Assembly (NCBI GenBank): GCA_947176655.1
Contig: CAMWRK010000161.1
Location: 1-5,302 of the forward strand
Origin: an uncultured Prevotellaceae bacterium
GTDB lineage: Bacteria > Bacteroidota > Bacteroidia > Bacteroidales > Bacteroidaceae
DNA length: 5,302 nt
Direction of reading: 5' to 3'
Below are positions 1-5,302 of the stretch, piece after piece; positions within the stretch are counted from its first letter, which is position 1; the number at the start of each line of letters is the position of its first letter. The notes under the pieces are model-generated. The model ran no database searches and was not told the origin of the DNA. It saw nothing but the letters and a program-made list of their open reading frames with translations. Both the position numbers and the translations under genes were made by a program.

Positions 1-2869
1 CTGCCACGCCTGTGTAGTAGCGCAGTTTGCTCGGAGCTCCGAATGCGTTAGTCGCTCTGGAGGCCTCTTCCTCTGAGGCGAACACACCGGTGCCGCTTTC
101 GTTGTGGCGGTTAACCTCCCAGCCGTAGAATGTGCCTGCGCTGTAGCCCACGGCTGTCAGCACGTTGCTCTTGCCATAGATACTGGATGTGTAGCCGTGG
201 ATGGTTTGAGGGGTGCCGTACTGTTTGCCGTCGGCATCACGTCTGTACAGTTCGATGGTGTTGTCCTTGGAAACGGGCAGGGCTGTCACCATGTTGTTGT
301 AGTGGCCGACGGATGCACCGAGTTCCCATTTCCAGTTCTTGGTGTTGATGAGTGCGGCATTGAACTTGAACTCCACACCGTTGTTGGTCATCTCGCCTTC
401 GTTGGTCCAGAAGTCGGTAATGCCGGAGTAGTAGTACTGGTCGGAGAGGTCGCGCATGGAGAGCATGTTGCTTGTCTTGTTCCAGAACAGGTCTACACGT
501 CCGTTCAGACGGTTGTTGAAGAATGAGCCTTCCAGACCGAGGTTGAGCTTGCGCACGGTCTCCCACTGAAGCTCGCTGTTGGCTATGTTGGTCAGATACT
601 TGCCGAACACGTTCTCGAACACCTGGTTTGTCTCCCAATAGGTGCGTGAAGCATAGTAGTCCAGGTTGTCGTTGCCACTCTTCTCTATGCCCAAGGTAAG
701 TTTCAGATAGTTGATTTCCGGAGAGTGTGTGAACCACTTCTCGTTGGTCACTATCCAGCCCAGCTGCAGAGACGGGAAGAAGCCCCAGCTCACTCCGGCC
801 AGGCGGAAACCGTCCTTGGTGTGCGAACCGAAACGGCTGCTGGCCTGTGCGCTTGCGCCGAACTCGGCGAAGTAGCGGTTGGCGTAGTTGTAGTCGGCCT
901 GCAGATAGTATGTCATGTCCTTCCAGTTGTCGTTCACACCGTTGGAGTTGATGAACTGCATGGTCGGTGTGATGTTGGGCAGCTTGTCGTTCTCGTTGTT
1001 GTAGCCGTTCAGGTAGGAATAGTTGTAGCTGTATGAGTTCATGCGCCAGCCTGCGAAGGCATCGAATGTGTGGCCGCCCCACTGGTGTCCGTACTCTATG
1101 CGCAGATCGTTGTTGAAGCTTGTCTGCTTGGTGAACTGGCTCTTCAGAACCGATGTGATGTTACCCTGGTCGGTTACCAGATAGGGTGTGGCACCGGCAA
1201 CAGGGAGGAAGTACTTCTCGTTGTTGCGGTTTAGAGTGAAATTGAAACGGTCCGACACAGCCCAGTCGCTGTTGATTTGGTACTTGGGAGCCACGTTGAT
1301 GTTGATCTGTGTCATTTCAGCGTAGTTCTTGTTGTCGCCGTAGCCGTTTTCGAGAATCCAGTATGGGTTGCGTGCACTCTCGTTGACATCGCTGAGATAC
1401 CGTGAGAATATGAACGGGTTCTTGATGTACTCGCCAAGCGAGGCCGAAGAGGCATATTTGCCGGCCCATGCCTTTGAGAGTTTCAGACTTGAACGTCCTG
1501 TGGCGGCATCGGTGTCCACATAGTAGCTGTATGGGCTGATGAAGGGTGCCTGTACCAGACCCAGCACGTTGACCGAACCGATGTTCTGCTTGTCATAGCT
1601 CTCGCTCCATCCGTTGTCCAGAATGTTGTATGACGTCTGGTTGTACGAGATGTCCAGACCGGTGGTTATCTTGGTACCGATCTTGATGTCCGTGTTGAAA
1701 CGCAGGTTCAGGCGACTCATGTCGTTGTTCTTCATCGTGCTCTGCGCATCGGTGTAGCCAAGTGACAGAGCGTACATGCCCACATCGTCACCGCCTTCCA
1801 CGCTGATCTTGTAGTTCTGCGATGCAGCCGTGCGGTACAGGCCTTCCTGCCAGTCGGTGTTGTTGTTGTAGATGTTGCGGTAGAAGTTGCTGGGACTCTG
1901 GTCCAGGAAGACGAAAGAGTTCAGCGTGCTCTGGTTCATATCCCTGATGGTAGATACCATGTCGCTCAGGTACGTAGTGTATTGCGGACCGTTCAGGACA
2001 CTCATCTTGTTAGGCATCAGCTCCACGCCGCCGTATATGCGTGCGTTGATTCTGGTTGCCTGGCTCTTGCCGCGCTTGGTGGTTATTTTGATGACACCGT
2101 TGGCACCCTTGGCACCGTATATGGCAGTACCGTTCTTTATCAGTTCGATTTCATCTATAATCTCCGGATCCAGCCCGGCCAGAACATTGTTGTAGTAGCC
2201 TTCGTGCTGTGCCACGCGGTCGTACTGCATGTCCACGATGTTGCCGTCCAGAATGACAAGAGGCTGTGCGTCGGCATTGATGCTGTTTATGCCACGTATG
2301 GTCATGTACGCGCCCTGTCCTGGCAGGCCGTTCTTGCGGACGATGTTCATGTCGCCCGACAGTTTGAGCATCATGTTCGTCTCTATGGTCAGGCTGCTTG
2401 TCTCGTTCAGAGACGTTGAGGCTGTAGCCGTGATACCGTTGCCTTCACCGTAGAATGCTCCGAACTCGGTGCTCATCAGCTGTATATCCGTGGTCTTGCC
2501 CTTGTCGTCGATGGCCACCTGCAGGGGATTGTACTCTGGGGCATAGACATACAGTGTGTTGATAAATACAGGAATCTCCACCTCATACGTGCCGTCTTCC
2601 TCGGTCAGGACAGAATAGCGGTTCATTCCAAGAGCCTGGATGCGCACGCCGCCCATGGCGGCACCTGTGGCACTGTCTGTCACGCGACCTTTTACGGTGC
2701 GTGTTTCGTGCTTGGGCACGTTCTTCGTTATGCGGCGTCCATTGGCGTTCCCCTCGTCCTCCGATGCCTGGGCATAGGCGGAACTTACACCGAATGCCGC
2801 AAGTACCATGAAGCAGAGACCCGCGCGTTGCGCTTTGCTCATAATGTTGTTGCCTATTGTATTTTTCAT
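1..2869 (-). CDS. SusC/RagA-family TonB-linked outer-membrane receptor, C-terminus cut by window edge
   Basis: Outer-membrane beta-barrel of the SusC family, which imports bound ligands into the periplasm using TonB energy, normally capped by a SusD-like lipoprotein. The frame is open for 956 codons with no stop or frameshift. Seen in order (numbered from the 2869 start): a signal peptide with hydrophobic core at about 17-30 and likely cleavage after AYA (31-33); a carboxypeptidase-regulatory-like beta domain at about 57-132 opening with TVKGRVTD; a plug domain at about 155-268 with IRGINS (191-196), PLVILDG (203-209) and the signature IKNGTAIYGAKGANG (244-258); then barrel sequence rich in Asn, Tyr and aromatic strand ends. 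Family members are usually about 1000-1100 residues, so roughly 50-150 residues are missing beyond position 1. The usual DEVVVVGYG-like segment between the first two domains is not seen. The start is uncertain: in-frame ATGs also lie at 2881 and 2842, and all three keep the signal peptide. I chose 2869 because it gives a typical MKNTI opening. It sits 37 bases after the FAS1 lipoprotein gene, so co-transcription is likely. Substrate unknown. Confidence 0.95.
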   Translation of the reverse strand, partial: MKNTIGNNIMSKAQRAGLCFMVLAAFGVSSAYAQASEDEGNANGRRITKNVPKHETRTVKGRVTDSATGAAMGGVRIQALGMNRYSVLTEEDGTYEVEIPVFINTLYVYAPEYNPLQVAIDDKGKTTDIQLMSTEFGAFYGEGNGITATASTSLNETSSLTIETNMMLKLSGDMNIVRKNGLPGQGAYMTIRGINSINADAQPLVILDGNIVDMQYDRVAQHEGYYNNVLAGLDPEIIDEIELIKNGTAIYGAKGANGVIKITTKRGKSQATRINARIYGGVELMPNKMSVLNGPQYTTYLSDMVSTIRDMNQSTLNSFVFLDQSPSNFYRNIYNNNTDWQEGLYRTAASQNYKISVEGGDDVGMYALSLGYTDAQSTMKNNDMSRLNLRFNTDIKIGTKITTGLDISYNQTSYNILDNGWSESYDKQNIGSVNVLGLVQAPFISPYSYYVDTDAATGRSSLKLSKAWAGKYASSASLGEYIKNPFIFSRYLSDVNESARNPYWILENGYGDNKNYAEMTQININVAPKYQINSDWAVSDRFNFTLNRNNEKYFLPVAGATPYLVTDQGNITSVLKSQFTKQTSFNNDLRIEYGHQWGGHTFDAFAGWRMNSYSYNYSYLNGYNNENDKLPNITPTMQFINSNGVNDNWKDMTYYLQADYNYANRYFAEFGASAQASSRFGSHTKDGFRLAGVSWGFFPSLQLGWIVTNEKWFTHSPEINYLKLTLGIEKSGNDNLDYYASRTYWETNQVFENVFGKYLTNIANSELQWETVRKLNLGLEGSFFNNRLNGRVDLFWNKTSNMLSMRDLSDQYYYSGITDFWTNEGEMTNNGVEFKFNAALINTKNWKWELGASVGHYNNMVTALPVSKDNTIELYRRDADGKQYGTPQTIHGYTSSIYGKSNVLTAVGYSAGTFYGWEVNRHNESGTGVFASEEEASRATNAFGAPSKLRYYTGVA

Positions 2870-2906
2870 TGTTATTCGCATTTTATACTATGGTTCCTCG
2901 TTTTGC
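2870..2906 (-). promoter_or_regulatory. 37-base spacer with ribosome-binding region of the SusC-like gene
   Basis: Reading on the minus strand, CGAGGAACC (2900-2892) is the only Shine-Dalgarno-like string. It lies 13 bases before an in-frame ATG at 2881 and 25 bases before the ATG at 2869, so it mildly favours the 2881 start, which would add four residues (MRIT). An in-frame TAG further upstream (2889-2887) excludes any longer protein. No promoter or terminator is seen, which supports read-through from the lipoprotein gene. Confidence 0.4.
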
Positions 2907-4892
2907 TTATTCGGCAGCCTCCTTGCTCTTGAGAATGATTCTGTCGATGTTGAATTGTCGGGAATACTTGTTTTTCGTATCAGCTGAACTCAACTTGTCA
3001 CACTTGACCTGGAGTACGGGATATGCATAATACAGGTTCTTGTATGCTACGGGGAACACCACGTCCTCGAGGACTGTTATCGTATCCACTTTCTCTCCGC
3101 TGTACTCGATGGGCTTGCTTTCGATCTTCTTTTGCTTGGTGTACTTCAGATCTTTGCCGCCTATCAGACTCTCGTCCCAATAATAAAGCGTGCAGACAAG
3201 ACGGTTCTTATCGAAGTTGCCGTCCTCCGGTATGTCGGCCTCTTCTTCGCTGGTCTCGTACCAACGGGGAACCATTACTATCTGGACATCGTATTTTCCG
3301 CTCATGACATCGGCAGACCCTTTGTTGATGTTGTCATACAGTCTGAATGTCACTTCGGGATTGGTGGAACTGCTGCTGCCGTATACGTGGAGATACTGCT
3401 GTCTGCTGCATCGGCCGTACTGGTCTATCCATGCAGAAGCGACGCTGTTGTTGATGTCGTAGTTCTTCACTCTTGTCGCCGTAGACTGGTCATACAGCAT
3501 GCTGGAGTACTCGTTGGCTTCTACCTCTATGTCGCGCATCCAGTAGTCGCGTGGGAATTTCCAGTTGTCGCTGACCAAGGCATATCCGTTGCTCATCTCC
3601 TTTCTTACGATGTCGTTTCCTTCGAAGAGAGACTTCTTCTCCCATACCAGAACTTTCTCGCCGTCCACGTCCTCGTAGATGTCGCGGATGGTGTCACCCA
3701 CGGTTGTAAGCAGGTACTCGCAGTCGTTGTATCCGCCGTCCATGAATGTCTCAAGTGTCCATTCCTTGCCGTCTTTCTGCGGCTGGAGGTTGACGTTGAA
3801 CACCAGGGGGCTTACGATGTCCATGTTGATGTTCGTGGCGCGCAGTGAGTCAAGTGTCTCGTAACCTTTGCCGTTGGGGAAAGCGGGGCGTGAGCCGTAG
3901 ATGTCTATCACGGCGTCCTTGGTAGTGGTAAGGTTGGTCTTGTCCATGTTGGGATAGACTGTGACGTAGTTATAGAAAGGTTCGAGCTTTGCCGTAGCCT
4001 TTGCCCATGCCTCGTCGGTGGGAACTATCATCACGAAAACGGAGTCCTCGGCATTCAGACGTGCGCGGAACATTTTCTGGCTGCCCATCCACATGTCCGG
4101 AGCCTCTTTGGTGGTCGGGTCATAGGTGCTGCGGGAGAACATCAGGTTGTCATTGAAGTATACGCTGTCCACGTATGTCGGGTTGCCGTCCTCATCGGGC
4201 AGACCTTCGATACTGGCAGATTCCAGGAAGTATACGGTATCTCTCTTTACCAGATAGTCTCCGAATGTGGGCACCTCGCCACTGTACTTTATATATTCGT
4301 ACAGGTTGTAGAGGAACTCGTTGCGGCTGTCGATGACATGCAGTAGACCGTTGCGTGCGCCTATGTCACTGCGCAATACATGGGTTTTCTGCAACATCTG
4401 TTCGTCGTAGTTGACAGTGGCGAACTTGTTGTTGATGAGACGGAAGGTTTCCTCTCCGGTCTTGGCCATGGTCTTGCGGTACAGGGCAATGTGGTTGCCT
4501 ATGAACTGCTGCTGTAGGTTGTAGCCGTCGTTTTCGGCCATGTTCTCCAAATTCTTCCACTCCTCTGCAGTGAGAGCCTCATTCCGTGGAGCCCATACCG
4601 TTACCAGTGCGTTGGCGTTCAGAACGTCCTTGAAAGTATAATACACCGTGTCGTTCCCTTCGATTGTGAAAGCGGGATGGTGTTCGTCGCGATAGTACCT
4701 GGCCTTGGCTACGACGGAACGGAAATTGCTGAGATCCTCTTCGGCCTCCAGCAGTTCCCACAGGCTGTTGCTTGCCGTGTGCTGGTCCTCCGTCCGGTAG
4801 TGCTCGTTCCACGTGTCGGTGCACGAGGGGACTGCCATTAAGGCAGTTCCCGTCATGAGTGCTCCGAGATATTTTTTTATGACTGTTTTCAT
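2907..4892 (-). CDS. Fasciclin (FAS1) domain lipoprotein, 661 residues
   Basis: Complete gene for a secreted lipoprotein, probably on the outer membrane and likely facing outward with the neighbouring SusC-like receptor. Residues 1-24 form a lipoprotein signal: KK at 6-7, a hydrophobic stretch, then VPSC with the lipidated Cys at 24. Residues 42-188 read as a FAS1 domain: SLWELLEAEEDLSNF at its start, VTVWAPRNEAL (97-107) as the first conserved block, and NGLLHVID (181-188) as the closing block. Residues 191-445 look like a second, strongly expanded FAS1 domain: VFVMIVPTDEAWAKA (285-299) matches the first block and SNGYALVSD (434-442) the last, with long inserts around 225-280 and 315-430. 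Residues 446-661 are predicted beta-rich and end in QFNIDRIILK, resembling the end of the upstream protein. FAS1 domains are known mainly as adhesion or ligand-binding folds, and no catalytic motif is visible. The start at 4892 is the first ATG and opens directly into the signal peptide. The FAS1 call is strong for the first domain and moderate for the second; the ligand is unknown. Confidence 0.9.
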   Translation of the reverse strand: MKTVIKKYLGALMTGTALMAVPSCTDTWNEHYRTEDQHTASNSLWELLEAEEDLSNFRSVVAKARYYRDEHHPAFTIEGNDTVYYTFKDVLNANALVTVWAPRNEALTAEEWKNLENMAENDGYNLQQQFIGNHIALYRKTMAKTGEETFRLINNKFATVNYDEQMLQKTHVLRSDIGARNGLLHVIDSRNEFLYNLYEYIKYSGEVPTFGDYLVKRDTVYFLESASIEGLPDEDGNPTYVDSVYFNDNLMFSRSTYDPTTKEAPDMWMGSQKMFRARLNAEDSVFVMIVPTDEAWAKATAKLEPFYNYVTVYPNMDKTNLTTTKDAVIDIYGSRPAFPNGKGYETLDSLRATNINMDIVSPLVFNVNLQPQKDGKEWTLETFMDGGYNDCEYLLTTVGDTIRDIYEDVDGEKVLVWEKKSLFEGNDIVRKEMSNGYALVSDNWKFPRDYWMRDIEVEANEYSSMLYDQSTATRVKNYDINNSVASAWIDQYGRCSRQQYLHVYGSSSSTNPEVTFRLYDNINKGSADVMSGKYDVQIVMVPRWYETSEEEADIPEDGNFDKNRLVCTLYYWDESLIGGKDLKYTKQKKIESKPIEYSGEKVDTITVLEDVVFPVAYKNLYYAYPVLQVKCDKLSSADTKNKYSRQFNIDRIILKSKEAAE

Positions 4893-4962
4893 ATATATGT
4901 AATATGATACTTTATTGAATTATACGCTGTATTCGCTTTTCCGGTGTTCCGGCAAACCTCTT
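4893..4962 (-). promoter_or_regulatory. 70-base intergenic spacer with AT-rich translation leader
   Basis: The half next to the lipoprotein start (4893-4924) is nearly all A and T and has no Shine-Dalgarno sequence, as is common for Bacteroidota starts. The other half holds a small inverted repeat, CCGG-AACA-CCGG on the minus strand (4941-4952), which can be lengthened by three A-T pairs (4938-4940 with 4954-4956) if one base is bulged. This is too weak to call a terminator. A TATAAT string (4919-4924) resembles an E. coli -10 box, but I see no Bacteroidota-type TAnnTTTG -7 element, so an internal promoter is not supported. Confidence 0.35.
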
Positions 4963-5302
4963 TTACCAGATGTCCTCCGGTGTCATGGGGTTGTCGTACA
5001 CTTCCTTGGGACAGAACTCGATGTAGTCCATGAAGAACTCTGTGGTGTTGTCCTCAAGCACGCTCTTGAACTGTATGTAGTAAGTCTGGTCGGCCTTCAT
5101 CTCGTCGCGGACGATGATGCGGCGCAGGTTGTCCTCGCGCTGGCGTATGGTGAAGTTCGCACCGTAGTAGTAGTAGCTGTTGGGTGCCTTCATGTATCCG
5201 TTGTTGCGCATCTTCTTGTCGTTCTCGGCATTGAGGTCATCGTCGCCCTTGACATCGTCCTCATAGCCTACGGTGCTGGGCAGGTTGCCGATGCCCTTGA
5301 TC
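4963..5302 (-). CDS. C-terminal part of a probable SusC-associated surface lipoprotein (fasciclin-type), 5' end outside window
   Basis: Only the last 112 complete codons are present; the frame is open to the window edge. The Met whose codon begins at 5211 is internal, because the frame continues upstream without a stop for 30 more codons. The visible part begins with a Gly/Pro segment (GIGNLPSTVGYEDD), then an acidic linker, a GYMKAPNS segment with four consecutive Tyr, a charged stretch (NLRRIIVRDEM), a beta strand (TYYIQFKSVLEDN) and the closing strand FFMDYIEFCPKEVYDNP, ending TPEDIW. A closing strand of DYIE-F/L type is common at the ends of Bacteroidota surface lipoproteins that accompany SusC/SusD pairs, including fasciclin ones; that is recall of the family, not a search result. 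The FAS1 part, if present, would lie outside the window. Its end is 70 bases before the next lipoprotein gene, suggesting one operon and a shared complex. The coding call is firm; the family assignment is tentative. Confidence 0.75.
   Translation of the reverse strand, partial: IKGIGNLPSTVGYEDDVKGDDDLNAENDKKMRNNGYMKAPNSYYYYGANFTIRQREDNLRRIIVRDEMKADQTYYIQFKSVLEDNTTEFFMDYIEFCPKEVYDNPMTPEDIW

Noticed and set aside
237..1082. 281-codon open frame on the minus strand inside the SusC-like gene
   Set aside because: It lies in another frame of the same strand, fully within the receptor coding sequence. Its product is rich in Gln, Arg and His with no domain, as expected of a shadow of Asn/Tyr-rich codons.
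1982..2419. 145-codon plus-strand open frame antisense to the SusC plug region
   Set aside because: The opposite strand encodes the most conserved SusC motifs here, so the plus-strand frame is a mirror of that coding sequence.
3132..3848. 238-codon plus-strand open frame antisense to the fasciclin lipoprotein gene
   Set aside because: It is antisense to a well-supported gene, its product is a Val/Ala-rich string without motifs, and no ribosome-binding site or promoter is evident. Codon bias of the real gene explains it.
4919..4924. TATAAT string upstream of the fasciclin lipoprotein gene as a promoter
   Set aside because: Bacteroidota promoters use a TAnnTTTG -7 element, not the E. coli -10 box, and the string lies in AT-rich DNA where it is expected by chance.
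4938..4956. Small inverted repeat between the two lipoprotein genes as a possible terminator
   Set aside because: The perfect stem is only four base pairs, extension needs a bulge, and no T-run follows on the minus strand.
5158..5180. gtagtagtagtag trinucleotide run as a microsatellite
   Set aside because: It encodes four consecutive Tyr in the upstream lipoprotein and is only a few units long; similar Tyr codon runs occur at 427-436 in the receptor gene.

Overview
The window looks like part of a gut- or host-associated Bacteroidales genome (Bacteroidota). The reasons are a SusC/RagA-type outer-membrane receptor, a lipoprotein with fasciclin (FAS1) domains next to it, AT-rich translation starts with weak or no Shine-Dalgarno sequence, and open frames rich in Asn and Tyr. 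Codons favour C or G in third position (AAC, TAC, GGC, CTG, AAG), so this is probably one of the more GC-rich members of the order. Genus cannot be fixed from the sequence.

All real genes lie on the minus strand and read from right to left. First (5302 down to 4963) is the 3' end of a gene for a probable surface lipoprotein; only its last 112 complete codons are visible. After 70 bases comes a complete 661-residue lipoprotein (4892 to 2907) with a lipobox cysteine, one clear FAS1 domain, a second expanded FAS1-like domain and a C-terminal beta-rich module. After 37 bases comes a SusC-family TonB-dependent receptor (2869 to beyond position 1), complete at its N-terminus and cut by the window edge at its C-terminus after 956 codons. 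There is no RNA gene, mobile element, CRISPR array or convincing terminator.

The tight same-strand spacing suggests one operon. The likely reading is an outer-membrane uptake complex in which the SusC-like barrel imports a ligand and the lipoproteins, probably surface-exposed, capture it or bind a host or bacterial surface. A SusD-like partner would be expected just beyond position 1. No enzyme is visible, so the ligand (glycan, peptide or other) cannot be named.

The most interesting points are that the SusC protein belongs to a divergent subgroup lacking the usual DEVVVVGYG-like segment and carrying a shortened plug signature, that two lipoproteins precede the receptor gene instead of following it, and that the two lipoproteins appear to share a C-terminal beta module.
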